From: an uncultured Bacteroidales bacterium
GTDB taxonomy: Bacteria; Bacteroidota; Bacteroidia; Bacteroidales; P3
DNA length: 63,053 bases
Direction: 5' to 3'
NCBI GenBank assembly: GCA_900318175.1
Contig: ONJQ01000028.1
Span: forward strand, 1 to 63,053
Position numbers and translations under genes: made by a program
The notes under the pieces: generated by a model
The model's input: only the letters and a program-made list of their open reading frames with translations
What the model was told of the DNA's origin: nothing
The model's database searches: none
In this document: positions 1 to 9,835 of the stretch, piece after piece
Layout: every line of letters begins with the position of its first letter
Position numbering within the stretch: position 1 is the first letter of the stretch

Positions 1-1
1 A

Positions 2-850
2 ACCTCGGTGTCCCGCTGGATGGAGTTCGAAAACCGCGATGGTTATTTTGGATCCATGCAACGCTTCACCATCCCTATCCAGGAAGTGTACTTTGACGAC
101 ACCATTGAGGTTTCCGATACTTTTTTTGTCGGGATTAGCCAGACACAGGACATGTTGCAGGAAACACAACAGAATTATGCCTTTTTTGCCACACAAGTAG
201 GCATGATTATGGCGTACGCTCATCTTTCATCCGAATCAAGTTCAAGTTTTATAGAGCTTGTCCCAAACTGGGAGTATTCTTTAAGGGATTCACAGTGGAT
301 ATACGGTCCCCCATTAAACTGGATTTTTTTCTTCTTCCCCATCATGGACACTACGGGGTTGTACCTGCACTGCGCACAGTTTGTCTGCCCCGAGGCGGAG
401 GATATCAACGTGATGCAGTCGAGCGGCATTGTGATGGCGCGCTGGACCGCTGACACGTTGCAGAACATCAGGTGGCAGGTGTCCTACGGACGGCGGGGGA
501 CCCCGCCGGAACAAGGCCGCATATTGGACTGCGACCAGACGCTTACCATGCTGTATAACCTGATGGACTCGACACATTATGTGCTCTACGTGCGGGGCTT
601 ATGCTCGGAGTGCAACAAGTGGAGCGAGTGGAGCGAGGGCGTGGAGTTCTACACCGGGGCGGAGGGTATAGACCAGCCGCTGCCGGAGGAGTGCGTGACG
701 GTGATGCCCAACCCCGCACGGGAACGGGAACGGCGCACGGTGGGCGGCACCACCGCCGAGGTGGAGGTGAAGGGATGGCCCGCAGGGGTCTACTACGTGG
801 CGGCATTCACCCGCAGCGGTGTTGAACGCCGCCGCATTGTGGTGGAATAA
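2..850 (+). CDS. T9SS cargo protein, C-terminal part (5' end outside window)
   Basis: The frame is open to the left edge of the window, so only the last 280 or so residues are visible; the GTG at position 8 is probably internal. The middle (about residues 140-220) has the spacing and Trp/Tyr pattern of a fibronectin-type-III-like domain ('MARWTADTLQNIRWQVSYG', 'YVLYVRGLC'). The C-terminus has 'VMPNPARE' followed by 'GWPAGVYYVAAF' and a basic tail, the layout of a T9SS type A sorting domain with a rather degenerate middle. Such proteins cross the outer membrane through T9SS and are anchored or released after CTD cleavage. The cargo function cannot be told from what is visible. A decayed relative of the same CTD lies at about 13231-13473. 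Confidence 0.7.
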   Translation, partial: TSVSRWMEFENRDGYFGSMQRFTIPIQEVYFDDTIEVSDTFFVGISQTQDMLQETQQNYAFFATQVGMIMAYAHLSSESSSSFIELVPNWEYSLRDSQWIYGPPLNWIFFFFPIMDTTGLYLHCAQFVCPEAEDINVMQSSGIVMARWTADTLQNIRWQVSYGRRGTPPEQGRILDCDQTLTMLYNLMDSTHYVLYVRGLCSECNKWSEWSEGVEFYTGAEGIDQPLPEECVTVMPNPARERERRTVGGTTAEVEVKGWPAGVYYVAAFTRSGVERRRIVVE

Positions 851-876
851 GAATACATGCACTAAAATAGTCAGCA

Positions 877-894
877 CCCCGGATTGTTCCGGGG
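877..894 (+). terminator. Possible terminator hairpin after the T9SS cargo gene
   Basis: A perfect 7-bp stem (877-883 with 888-894, loop TTGT) starts 26 bases after the stop codon. The tail is only CGCCTTT, so termination strength is uncertain. The 5' arm could alternatively pair with CCGGGGTGC at 917-925. Confidence 0.45.
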
Positions 895-1075
895 CGCCTT
901 TATGCACCGAAACAAACCGGGGTGCAGAGGTTGAGGATCAGTGGTTTTACACCCACGCCCGAACCCCTCCATGATGGCTGAAAGTTAGGGCGGTTTGGGC
1001 ATTGCAACGATAAGACGAAAAAGGAATAATGAAGGTTGGTGTCGACGCAATTGTCAATTATTCATTTATTTTTCG

Positions 1076-1083
1076 TATTTTTG
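1076..1083 (+). promoter_or_regulatory. Bacteroidales -7 box for pgpH unit
   Basis: TATTTTTG followed by CA matches TAnnTTTG and lies 58 nt before the ATG at 1142. A TTG at 1051-1053 could serve as the -33 element (22-nt spacing). Confidence 0.6.
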
Positions 1084-1141
1084 CATTTCGTAATAATTGC
1101 AGCATGTGGCTGCAAGTGATTAATATTGTATCTCATTGCCT

Positions 1142-3142
1142 ATGCAACTGAAGAATATTATCTTTGCCACGGTCAAACATCTGCCATGGCTGACGAAAGC
1201 GTTGCTGATGCTGGTGACATCGGCCCTTATTCCCTTGATGTTCCCCACTGACGGACATGGCGAGCACTACGACTATGCCGAAGGGAGTATATGGCGAAAC
1301 GACGACTTGGTGGCCCCCTTCGACTTTGCCGTGCTGCGCACACAAGGCGAGATAGAGCAGGAGCGTGCCGCAGCACTTTCCGACCTCACGCTCTACTACA
1401 ATGTCAATCCCGGAGCCCACGCTGAGGCTGTGGAGAGGCTCAACGCCCTTGCGCACGAGGGGTTGAACACCCGCGCCCTGCGCCGACAGGTGGACAGCAT
1501 CTATGCCATCGGCTACCTGATGCCCCCGGAGGAGATGCCCGACTATGAGAAGCACACGCTGGTGGTGTTGGACGGCAACGTGGGTTCGGAACACAGGGCA
1601 AGCGACTTTGTGACCCCCATAGATGTGGCTGACGCCTTGCTGCGCGACAGCGTGCTGGTGCCCACCTTGGTGTATGACGCCAACCGCACTCAGCTTGAGA
1701 TGGATTCCCGAATCTCGCAGCTGGTAACGTCAGCGGGAGTGGTGAAACAGGGCGAACGCATCATTGCCAAAGGCGAGACAGTGACGGCGGAACGGGCACG
1801 CATCATTGCCTCGCTGGAACAGGAGAACGACAAACTGTACCGCGAGAACTACCATCCTTGGGGCCGCTATGCCGGACAGCTGATGCTGTGCATCATTGCC
1901 TTCATAGCCCTCTACATGTTCCTTAAAAACACACGGCACCCCGTGTTGGAGGACAACAGGAAGGTGTTTTTTGTGATGCTGCTGGTGCTGCTTATGTCGG
2001 CACTGACAGCTTTAGTGACCAACCAGAGTCCCGAATTGGTGTTGATAGTGCCGCTGTGCATCGTGCCCATCATGATGAGGGTATTCTTTGACATGAGGGT
2101 GGCGCTCTATGTCCACGTCACCACCATCATCATCCTTGCCAACATGGTGCCCAACCCCTTCGAGTTCATCTTCTACCAGCTGATAGCCGGCATGATGTCC
2201 ATTGTCACGGTGCGCAACTTCGAGAACAGGAGCAAGTTCTTCCTTGTCAGCGGAGCCATCTTCCTCTCCTACTCGCTCATCTACACTTTCGGTGTGCTGA
2301 GCCAGGAGAGCAACCTGCAGGGCATCACCGCCGGGCGCTACATGGTCTTCTTCCTCAACGCCCTGCTCACGTTGCTGGCCTACCCGCTCATCTACCTCTT
2401 TGAGCGTGCTTTCGGCATCACTACCAACCTGACGCTTATGGAGCTGTCCTCCACCAACACTCCGGCCCTGCGCGAACTGTCACGCAACGCCCCCGGCACA
2501 TTCCAGCACGCCATGCAGGTGGCCAATATCAGCGAGGATTTGATAAACGAGATTGGCGGCAACGCCCTCCTTGCCAAAGTGGGCGCACTCTACCACGACA
2601 TTGGCAAACTCTCCTCGCCCCTTTTCTTCACCGAGAACCAGAACGGGTCCTTCAATCCCCACGACGAGCTGGACTACACCGAGAGTGCCGCCATCATCAT
2701 CCAGCACGTGCGCTCCGGCTTGGAGCTGGCCAAGAAATACCACCTGCCCGCCTCGGTGCAGGACTTTATCCGCACGCACCACGGCACGACCATGACGGGC
2801 TACTTCTATGCCAAACAGATGAACGAGCATCCGGACGAGCCCATCAACCCGCAGGATTTCCAGTATCCGGGGCCCACACCTTTCTCGCGTGAGACAGCCG
2901 TGGTGATGATAGTGGACAGCGTAGAGGCAGCATGCAAAAGCCTGCCCAACCACAACAGCGAAACCATCAACGCCCTGGTGGACCGCATCATCGACAGCAA
3001 AATCAGTCAGAACCAACTGCAGAACTGCGACCTCACCTTTGGCGACATCACCCGCGTGAGGGCGATGCTGAAATCGAAGATGCTAAGCATCTATCATGCC
3101 CGCATCTCCTATCCCGTGGTGACGGAAACAAATCAAAAGTGA
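1142..3142 (+). CDS. pgpH: 7TM-HD cyclic-di-AMP phosphodiesterase (PgpH family)
   Basis: A 666-residue inner-membrane protein. After a first membrane segment (about residues 15-32) comes an extracytoplasmic 7TMR-HDED-type region (about 40-220), then seven hydrophobic helices (about 240-430) and a cytoplasmic HD domain. The HD motif 'GALYHDIGK' is near residue 485, with 'FQHAMQVAN', 'NPHDELDYTESA' and 'RTHHGTTM' in the order expected of PgpH. The family hydrolyses c-di-AMP to pApA and links this signal to envelope state. A TTG at 1136 would add two residues; the ATG at 1142 is the better start. It heads a unit with the YfhO-family and glycosyltransferase genes (27-nt gap, then a 4-nt overlap). 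Confidence 0.9.
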   Translation: MQLKNIIFATVKHLPWLTKALLMLVTSALIPLMFPTDGHGEHYDYAEGSIWRNDDLVAPFDFAVLRTQGEIEQERAAALSDLTLYYNVNPGAHAEAVERLNALAHEGLNTRALRRQVDSIYAIGYLMPPEEMPDYEKHTLVVLDGNVGSEHRASDFVTPIDVADALLRDSVLVPTLVYDANRTQLEMDSRISQLVTSAGVVKQGERIIAKGETVTAERARIIASLEQENDKLYRENYHPWGRYAGQLMLCIIAFIALYMFLKNTRHPVLEDNRKVFFVMLLVLLMSALTALVTNQSPELVLIVPLCIVPIMMRVFFDMRVALYVHVTTIIILANMVPNPFEFIFYQLIAGMMSIVTVRNFENRSKFFLVSGAIFLSYSLIYTFGVLSQESNLQGITAGRYMVFFLNALLTLLAYPLIYLFERAFGITTNLTLMELSSTNTPALRELSRNAPGTFQHAMQVANISEDLINEIGGNALLAKVGALYHDIGKLSSPLFFTENQNGSFNPHDELDYTESAAIIIQHVRSGLELAKKYHLPASVQDFIRTHHGTTMTGYFYAKQMNEHPDEPINPQDFQYPGPTPFSRETAVVMIVDSVEAACKSLPNHNSETINALVDRIIDSKISQNQLQNCDLTFGDITRVRAMLKSKMLSIYHARISYPVVTETNQK

Positions 3143-3169
3143 ATGTGACACATTGAAAATCTATAAATC

Positions 3170-5707
3170 ATGAAGAAAAATATCCTGACACACATTGGAG
3201 CCGTAGTGGTCATGCTGGCCATTGCAGCCATCTATTTCATGCCCATCATACAGGGCAAGGCCTTGCCACAAGGCGACCTGCAAAAATACGAGGGCATGGC
3301 AAAAGCACAGAAGGACTACCATGCTGCCACAGGCGAGTACAGCACTTGGTGCCCCAGCATGTTCGGCGGTATGCCGGGCTACCAAATCACCAACAGCCCG
3401 CAGCACTCGGTGTTCACCCCGCTGAAGAACATCCTTTCGTTGCAGATTTTCGGACGCCAGAACGATATGGGCGTGCTGTTCCTCTATCTGCTGGGTTTCT
3501 ACATTGCCCTTGTGGCTCTTGGCGTCAGCCCTTGGTTGGCACTGCTTGGCGGACTGGCCTTCGGGTTGGGCAGCTATAACATCATCATCATTGAGGCCGG
3601 CCACATCACCAAAGCATGGGCGTTGGCCCTGATGGCTCCCGTACTGGCTGGCGAGATGCTATGCCTGAAAGGGGCTGGGACATGGCGGACGGACCGCAGA
3701 CGGTCGACCCACATGCTGGTGTGGGGTGGTATACTCTTCATGCTGGCCTTGGGCTTGCAGATTGCCTTGAACCACATCCAGATTACCTTCTACACCGCCA
3801 TAGGGGGGCTGCTGATGGGCATAGCCTATGCGGTATATGCATTGAAAGACAAATACTTTGTCCGATTCCTGCTGTCTACTGGCATCCTTGTTGTGGGTGT
3901 GGTGTTAGCGGTGGTCTGCAACACCCGTCACCTGCTGGTGAATGAGGAGTACATGCAGTACACCATGCGTGGCGGCAGCGAAATCACCGTCACCCCACAA
4001 GACCTGTACGGCAAGGACTACCCCCGCAACAACAACTCCAATGAGAACGGGCTGGACATCAACTACGCCTTCAGCTGGAGCTACGGGATTGGCGAGACCT
4101 ACACCCTGTTGGTGCCTGGGGCACGCGGAGGCGGCAGCGTGGAGCCTGTGAGCAAGAGCAGTGCCTCGTACAGCAATTTCCATCAGGAGAAGATGCCGCT
4201 CTATTGGGGCGACCAACCTTTCACCAGCGGCCCCGTCTACTTCGGAGCCATCGTCATCTTCCTTTGCCTGTTCGGCATGATTGTGGTGCGCGGACCGGAA
4301 CGGTGGTGGATACTTGCAGCCATGGTGCTGGCCATCCTCCTGTCGTGGGGACGCAACTTGATGGGCTTCAACGAGTGGATGTTTAACCATCTGCCCCTGT
4401 ACAATAAATTCCGCACGCCGTCCATGAGTCTTGTGCTGGCCAATGTGCTGGCGGTGCTGATGGCCGTGCTGGGCTTGAAAGAGGCCACCGCGCTGCATGC
4501 CCAGGGCGAGGTGAAACGACTGATGCGCGGTCTGTACATCAGCGCAGGTGCCACGGTGGGAGTCATCCTGATCGGACTGCTGGCAAGCGGAAGCCTTTCC
4601 TTCAGCGGCCTTTCGGACTCGGAGATGGCCCGTCAATACGGCGACCAATGGCCTATGATTCAGGACATCTTTGTCAAGGACAGGAAAGCCCTGTTTGTGA
4701 GCGACTCGTGGCGCAGCATCCTGTTCATCCTGCTGGCAGCAGCCACACTGTGGCTCTACCTGAAGCGCTGGGCTGACAAGCCCAAGGCTGTGCTGCCAGT
4801 GGTGGCAGTGCTGGCCGTGCTGACGGTGATAGACCTGCAAGGCGTGAACAGCCGCTACCTGAACAGCGACAACTATGTGCGCAATGCCCGCATGCTGGAG
4901 ATGCAGCCGGCACAGTATGACCGAGACATCGACGCCATCGCCCTGCAAACAGGCGACCAGGACTACCGCGTGCTGAACCTGGCCGTGAACACCTTCAACG
5001 ACTCCAAGCCCTCGGCCTTCCACAACCAGGTGGGCGGATACAGCGCCGCCAAGCTGCGCCGCTATCAAGACCTGATAGACTTCTATATCGGATACCGCAT
5101 CAACAACAATGTGCTGAACATGCTCAACACACGCTACATTGTGATGAACAACGGGCAGGTGCAGCGCAACCCCGACGCGCTGGGCAACTGCTGGTTTGTA
5201 AGGAATATCCGTCCTGTGGAGACCGCCAACGACGAGATTACCAAACTGAATGAGTACAACCCCGCCGTGGATGCCATCATCAACGTCCCCGAGATGGGCG
5301 ACAAGCTGGCAGGACTGCCGGAGACTTGCATCAAAGGCCTCGCCGGGCTGCCCGTGGACAGCAACGCGACCATCGAGATGGAGCACAAGCGTCCCGCCGA
5401 CCTCAACACCCTCACTTACCACAGCCACTGCGCCACCCCGATGCTGGCCGTATTCAGCGAGATATACTATGCACCCGACTGGAAGGCCTATATCGACGGC
5501 GAGCCCGCCGACTACCTCCGTGCCGACTACATTCTGCGTGCCATGGTCATCCCCGCTGGCGACCACGTCATCGAGTTCCGCAACGAGTCGCCCACCATGC
5601 ACCGACTGGACAATATCACCCTCATCTGCTCCATTGCCACGGTGCTCATCATTGGTGGCGTGCTCTTCTTCTACTACCGCAAACGGAAAAACACTGAGAA
5701 GAAATGA
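3170..5707 (+). CDS. YfhO-family multi-pass membrane protein
   Basis: An 845-residue integral membrane protein with a hydrophobic N-terminal segment (about 8-25) and a dozen or so further helices. It ends with a soluble region whose last part ('YAPDWKAYIDGEPADYLRAD', then 'VIPAGDHVIEFRNES') is the hallmark C-terminal module of YfhO-type proteins, followed by one more helix and a Lys/Arg-rich tail. YfhO proteins are polytopic GT-C-like proteins implicated in adding sugars to lipid-linked polymers in Firmicutes; the Bacteroidota members are uncharacterised. The 4-nt overlap with the next gene, a GT2 glycosyltransferase, supports a role in surface glycan assembly, but the substrate is unknown. 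Confidence 0.85.
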   Translation: MKKNILTHIGAVVVMLAIAAIYFMPIIQGKALPQGDLQKYEGMAKAQKDYHAATGEYSTWCPSMFGGMPGYQITNSPQHSVFTPLKNILSLQIFGRQNDMGVLFLYLLGFYIALVALGVSPWLALLGGLAFGLGSYNIIIIEAGHITKAWALALMAPVLAGEMLCLKGAGTWRTDRRRSTHMLVWGGILFMLALGLQIALNHIQITFYTAIGGLLMGIAYAVYALKDKYFVRFLLSTGILVVGVVLAVVCNTRHLLVNEEYMQYTMRGGSEITVTPQDLYGKDYPRNNNSNENGLDINYAFSWSYGIGETYTLLVPGARGGGSVEPVSKSSASYSNFHQEKMPLYWGDQPFTSGPVYFGAIVIFLCLFGMIVVRGPERWWILAAMVLAILLSWGRNLMGFNEWMFNHLPLYNKFRTPSMSLVLANVLAVLMAVLGLKEATALHAQGEVKRLMRGLYISAGATVGVILIGLLASGSLSFSGLSDSEMARQYGDQWPMIQDIFVKDRKALFVSDSWRSILFILLAAATLWLYLKRWADKPKAVLPVVAVLAVLTVIDLQGVNSRYLNSDNYVRNARMLEMQPAQYDRDIDAIALQTGDQDYRVLNLAVNTFNDSKPSAFHNQVGGYSAAKLRRYQDLIDFYIGYRINNNVLNMLNTRYIVMNNGQVQRNPDALGNCWFVRNIRPVETANDEITKLNEYNPAVDAIINVPEMGDKLAGLPETCIKGLAGLPVDSNATIEMEHKRPADLNTLTYHSHCATPMLAVFSEIYYAPDWKAYIDGEPADYLRADYILRAMVIPAGDHVIEFRNESPTMHRLDNITLICSIATVLIIGGVLFFYYRKRKNTEKK

Positions 5708-6606
5708 TTTCAGTCATCATCTGCACATACAACCGCGACAAATACATCTATAACGTGCTGCGGAGCATCGCCGACAACGACATGCCCCACAGCGAGTACG
5801 AGATAGTGCTGGTGAACAACAACAGCACCGACAAAACCGAGAGCGAATGCCAACGTTTCCAGACGGATTACCCCGACATACGCTTCCGCTACTGTGTGGA
5901 GACCAGCCAAGGACTGTCGTATGCCCGCAACTGCGGCATACGACAGTCCACTGGCGACCTGTTGGCCTACGTCGACGACGACGCTACGGTCAACAAGGAA
6001 TACCTTAGCACCTACGCCAACTTCTTTGCCAGCAACCCTGACGCCGTGGCGGCGGGAGGCCCCATCCTGCCCGTCTACGAGACCGAGGAGCCCGACTGGA
6101 TGACCCACTACACCCGACAGCTTATCACCGGCAAGCTCTATCTGGGCGACAAACAGAAAGAGTTTCCCCGCGGGGCTTTCCCCGGGGGCGGCAACGCCTG
6201 TTACCGCAAAAGTGTTTTCGACACCGTGGGCCTTTTCAACGTAGAGCTTGGCCGCAAGGGCAACAGCCTTATCGGTGCCGAAGAGAAGGACCTTTTTGAC
6301 AAGATGACCACCAACGGCATGCACTTCTACTATCTGCCCACGGCCATCCTCTACCACATCATCCCGCCTCACAAATTGACGCAGGAATATTTTGACAGGC
6401 TCACCTACGGCATTGGTGTCAGCGAGCGCTACCGCACGCTGCAAATATCACGCAAGAAGTATCTCAACCGCCTGTATAAAGAGGCCATCAAATGGGGAGG
6501 CACGCTGGTGCTTTGGTGCTCCTACGCCTTGCGGCTACAGTTCACCAAAGGCAACAAGCTGGTAGCCTTCCGCCGCAATGTCACACGAGGGCTCCTAACC
6601 CGCTAA
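5704..6606 (+). CDS. Glycosyltransferase family 2
   Basis: A 300-residue GT-A-fold transferase. The N-terminus 'ISVIICTYNRDKYI' and 'VLVNNNSTDKTES' form the nucleotide-sugar binding half, and 'LAYVDDDATV' near residue 90 supplies the metal-binding DxD. Positions 150-210 contain 'FPGGGNACYRKSVFD' and 'LIGAEEKDLFDKM', typical of the acceptor half with the ED-type catalytic acid. There is no membrane anchor, so it is probably cytoplasmic and peripheral. It overlaps the YfhO-family gene by ATGA and is likely translationally coupled to it. Donor and acceptor cannot be assigned. Confidence 0.88.
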   Translation: MISVIICTYNRDKYIYNVLRSIADNDMPHSEYEIVLVNNNSTDKTESECQRFQTDYPDIRFRYCVETSQGLSYARNCGIRQSTGDLLAYVDDDATVNKEYLSTYANFFASNPDAVAAGGPILPVYETEEPDWMTHYTRQLITGKLYLGDKQKEFPRGAFPGGGNACYRKSVFDTVGLFNVELGRKGNSLIGAEEKDLFDKMTTNGMHFYYLPTAILYHIIPPHKLTQEYFDRLTYGIGVSERYRTLQISRKKYLNRLYKEAIKWGGTLVLWCSYALRLQFTKGNKLVAFRRNVTRGLLTR

Positions 6607-6708
6607 ACCGAGCCTTGATTAGCCCCATCGGCCACTTGACGTTGAGAACAGAAATGCATTTTTATGACCTTTTAAACACCGTAGACACTCACATTCAAAA
6701 AAAAGTTG

Positions 6709-6716
6709 TATTTTTG
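6709..6716 (+). promoter_or_regulatory. -7 box inside a 6-bp inverted repeat, upstream of DUF349 gene
   Basis: TATTTTTG is flanked exactly by AAGTTG (6703-6708) and CAACTT (6717-6722), perfect inverted arms that could form an operator over the promoter. It is 86 nt before the ATG at 6803. Confidence 0.55.
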
Positions 6717-6802
6717 CAACTTGCCAAAGAGGCAAAATAACCCAATTAAACGTCTGTAACTTTATATTACAGAACTAATTCTAAAAACAATACACCATCA
6801 AA

Positions 6803-8776
6803 ATGGAAGACCTGAATCAAAATGCAGTCACCTCCACAACCGAGGAAAACGTCACCAAAGACGAGACACTGCAACCCGTTGCCCAGCAAGAGGCTCCTGC
6901 CGCTGCCGCCAACGACTCTGACATCAACAACACAACAGCCCCCGAGCCCGCCACCAGCGAGCAACCTGCCGAGAACGAGCAGCCCGCCGCTGCAACGACT
7001 CCCAACAACGAGGCCGAACCCGAACCCGTAGTGGACTATTCGTCCTTAGGACGCGAAGACCTGCTTGCAGCCTTCAACGAACTGATGGGCGACGACATCT
7101 CCCGCATCCGTAACCGTGCGAGCGCCATCCGCAACCAGTTCAACCTCCTCAACAAAGAGGTGGAAAAACAAGCCTTTGAAGCCTTCCTGGCCGAAGGTGG
7201 CAACAAGGAAGACTACAAGCCTGCCGCCGATGCCGTAGCCGAAGCATTCTACAAGGCCTACGACACCTACCGCGCACGCCGCCAAAAGATGCAAGAGGAA
7301 ATTGACGCACAGAAAGCCGCCAACCTTGAGGCCAAGAAACAAATCCTCGAAGAGCTCCGTACGCTTATCAACAAGGATGAGGAGACCCTCAAACAGACCT
7401 ACGACGAGTTCAACGCCATCCAGGACAAATGGAAGGCCATTGGCGAAGTGCCCCGCGACCAGATGAACGACCTCTGGCAGAACTACCATTTCCTGATTGA
7501 ACAATTCTTCAACAAAGTAAAGATAAACAAAGAGCTGCGCATGCTCGACCTGAAGCGCAATCTGGAGCAGAAAATACAGCTCTGCGAACGCGCCGAGGAG
7601 CTGATTGTCGAGACCTCTGTGGTCAAGGCTTTCAAGGCCCTCCAAGAACTCCGTGCCCAGTGGCGCGAGATTGGCCCCGTGCCCACCGAGCAGAACGAGG
7701 AGACCTGGCAGCGTTTCAACAATGCCGCCAACCAGATTGACGAGCGTCGCCGCGAATACTACGACCAGCGCAAAGAGGAGCTCGACCAGAATCTCCTTGC
7801 CAAACAGGCTCTCATCGAAAAAGCCACGGAGCTCACCCAGGAGACACCCCAAAGCACCAAGGCTTGGAACGACACCACCGAGGCCCTCGACGAGCTGCTG
7901 AAGCTCTGGAAGAGCATTGGTCCCGTGCCCCGCGAGCAGAACGAAACGGTTTGGGCTCAGTTCAAGGGCATCATCGACAAGCATTATGCCGACAAGAAAC
8001 TCCATTTCGGCCAGATGCGCGACGAACAGTCCGAGAACTACAACAAGAAGGTTGACCTCTGTCTCCGTGCCGAAGCCATCGCCAAACGCGAGGACTGGAA
8101 GAAAGCCACCGAAGAGCTCCTGCAACTCCAGGCCGAATGGAAGACCATCGGACCTACCAGCCGCAAAGTGAGCGACAAGATATGGCATCGTTTCCGCAGC
8201 GCTTGCGACGAGTTCTTCGCCAAGAAGGGCGAGTTCTTCAAAGACATCCGCAGCAGTGAGAGCGAGAACCTCACCAAGAAGACCGCCATCCTGGAAGAAA
8301 TCAAGGCTTACCAATTCGGCGACAACAAGGAGGAGAATCTCACCGCCATCAAAGACTTCCAACGTCGTTGGGCGGAGATTGGCCACGTCCCCATGAAGGA
8401 GAAAGACCGTATACAAAAGGAATACCGCTCACTCTTGGACGGCATCTTCGAGCAGCTGAAAATCTCAGCACGCGAGGCTGACGAGAACAACTACCGCGAA
8501 CGCATCCGCAACCATAGCGGTGCTGGCAATGAGCGTTTCCGCGACAACGAGCGCAACCAGCTCCTCAACCAGATTGAGAAGATGCGTTCCGACCTCAAAC
8601 TGTGGGAGAACAACCTCGGTTTCCTCGCCAACAGCAAGCAGGCCGACCTCCTGAAGGAGGAATTTGAGCGCAAGATGGACAACACCCGCCGCCAAATTGC
8701 CCTCCTCGAAGCCAAAGTCCGCATCTTAGACGAAGCCTCCGAAGAAAAAGAGCAAAACAATGAAACCAAAGAATAG
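6803..8776 (+). CDS. DUF349 repeat protein
   Basis: A 657-residue, highly charged, helical protein. The first 75 or so residues are a low-complexity Ala/Glu/Pro/Thr-rich tail. Five DUF349 repeats follow, each carrying the W-x(2)-IG-x-V/T-P/S-x-(5-8)-W signature ('WKAIGEVPRDQMNDLW', 'WREIGPVPTEQNEETW', 'WKSIGPVPREQNETVW', 'WKTIGPTSRKVSDKIW', 'WAEIGHVPMKEKDRI'). The C-terminal 80 residues are predicted coiled coil ('LLNQIEKMRSDLKLW'). The domain is widespread in Bacteroidota; its biochemical role is not established. It has its own promoter at 6709 and sits 3 nt before the GldB-like gene. Confidence 0.88.
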   Translation: MEDLNQNAVTSTTEENVTKDETLQPVAQQEAPAAAANDSDINNTTAPEPATSEQPAENEQPAAATTPNNEAEPEPVVDYSSLGREDLLAAFNELMGDDISRIRNRASAIRNQFNLLNKEVEKQAFEAFLAEGGNKEDYKPAADAVAEAFYKAYDTYRARRQKMQEEIDAQKAANLEAKKQILEELRTLINKDEETLKQTYDEFNAIQDKWKAIGEVPRDQMNDLWQNYHFLIEQFFNKVKINKELRMLDLKRNLEQKIQLCERAEELIVETSVVKAFKALQELRAQWREIGPVPTEQNEETWQRFNNAANQIDERRREYYDQRKEELDQNLLAKQALIEKATELTQETPQSTKAWNDTTEALDELLKLWKSIGPVPREQNETVWAQFKGIIDKHYADKKLHFGQMRDEQSENYNKKVDLCLRAEAIAKREDWKKATEELLQLQAEWKTIGPTSRKVSDKIWHRFRSACDEFFAKKGEFFKDIRSSESENLTKKTAILEEIKAYQFGDNKEENLTAIKDFQRRWAEIGHVPMKEKDRIQKEYRSLLDGIFEQLKISAREADENNYRERIRNHSGAGNERFRDNERNQLLNQIEKMRSDLKLWENNLGFLANSKQADLLKEEFERKMDNTRRQIALLEAKVRILDEASEEKEQNNETKE

Positions 8777-8779
8777 TCT

Positions 8780-9835
8780 GTGAATAGAAAAAGCATAGTG
8801 CTAAAACATCCCAAACTGCACATCGACGTGCAACAGAGATATGCTCCATTACGATTCTCTGTACCATTCATTATTCTATTCGTACTAAGTGCGTTTCTTT
8901 ACATTGTTCTTGCCACAAGTTGCAAACAGTCACCTGTCGAAGCGGTAAAAATACACCGCTTCGATAAGGTGCTTTTTGACACCCCTGTCTCGCAGCTTCC
9001 GCAGACCATTGCACAACGCCGCAATGAGTTCAGCACCGACCTCCTCAACCTGCAGCCGGAGAACCCCGAATTCATGCAGATGCTCCAAGGCTTTGTGCAG
9101 GACCCCACCATGCGGGACATCTACCGCATTGCCGACAGCGTTTTCGGCGACATGCAGCCGGAGGCCGAGGGGCTGGGCGATGCCCTGAATAGAGCCGAAA
9201 AACTCTGCCCCACCATCCGCTACGACAAGGTCTACACCTTCCTTTCCGGCACCTTTAACTACGACATGCGTGTGGGTTGCAACAGCCATGAGCTCATCAT
9301 CAGCCTGGACCAATACATCCTTCCCTACACCGAACGCTACAACTATTTCAACAACCCCCTCTACTTGGTGCTGCAAAGCCGCCGCGAGTATCTTTTGGCT
9401 GACTGCATGACGGCCATTGCCCGCCAGCACATTGCCATTCCCCAAGACCGTGAGATGTCCCTTTTGGACTACATGATCTCCGAAGGCAAAGCCATCTATT
9501 TTGCCCAGCAGACACTCCCCAATGCACCCGACAGCATCCTTGTGCGCTACACCACCCAACAACTGGACTGGATGGAACAAAACGAAGAGCACGTATGGTC
9601 CTACCTTCTGCAAACCAAACTTCTTTTCGAGACGGACTACATGCGCTTCCACAACCTTATCGACGATGCCCCCAAAACCAACGCCTTCCGCGACTCATCT
9701 CCCCGCACCACTGACTTCATCGGCTGGCATATCGTCAGCCGCTTTATGAAGAACACCGGCCTCTCCATGCAGCAACTCTTCGAAGAGACCGATGCACAAA
9801 AAATCCTCAACCAATCAAACTACAGACCCAAATGA
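8780..9835 (+). CDS. GldB-like lipoprotein
   Basis: A 351-residue protein that fits the gliding-motility GldB-related lipoprotein family of Bacteroidota. A basic N-terminus and hydrophobic segment end at 'VLATSCKQ', with Cys48 as a lipobox cysteine. Family-like features follow: 'IHRFDKVLF' just after the signal, 'DYMRFHNLIDDAP' and the terminal 'PRTTDFIGWHIVSRFM'. The GTG at 8780 lies 3 nt after the previous stop; an in-frame GTG at 8828 would give a more normal signal-peptide length, so the start is uncertain. It overlaps the next gene by ATGA. In gliding species GldB is needed for motility and T9SS function; in non-gliding Bacteroidales its role is undefined. Confidence 0.8.
   Translation: MNRKSIVLKHPKLHIDVQQRYAPLRFSVPFIILFVLSAFLYIVLATSCKQSPVEAVKIHRFDKVLFDTPVSQLPQTIAQRRNEFSTDLLNLQPENPEFMQMLQGFVQDPTMRDIYRIADSVFGDMQPEAEGLGDALNRAEKLCPTIRYDKVYTFLSGTFNYDMRVGCNSHELIISLDQYILPYTERYNYFNNPLYLVLQSRREYLLADCMTAIARQHIAIPQDREMSLLDYMISEGKAIYFAQQTLPNAPDSILVRYTTQQLDWMEQNEEHVWSYLLQTKLLFETDYMRFHNLIDDAPKTNAFRDSSPRTTDFIGWHIVSRFMKNTGLSMQQLFEETDAQKILNQSNYRPK

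Noticed and set aside
874-925. Two mutually exclusive hairpins suggesting an attenuator
   Set aside because: The alternative pairing GCACCCCGG/CCGGGGTGC exists, but no leader peptide or downstream regulated gene is close; simple termination explains it.
3905-5602. 565-codon minus-strand frame
   Set aside because: Antisense to the YfhO-family gene; composition is Val/His/Gly-rich shadow sequence.
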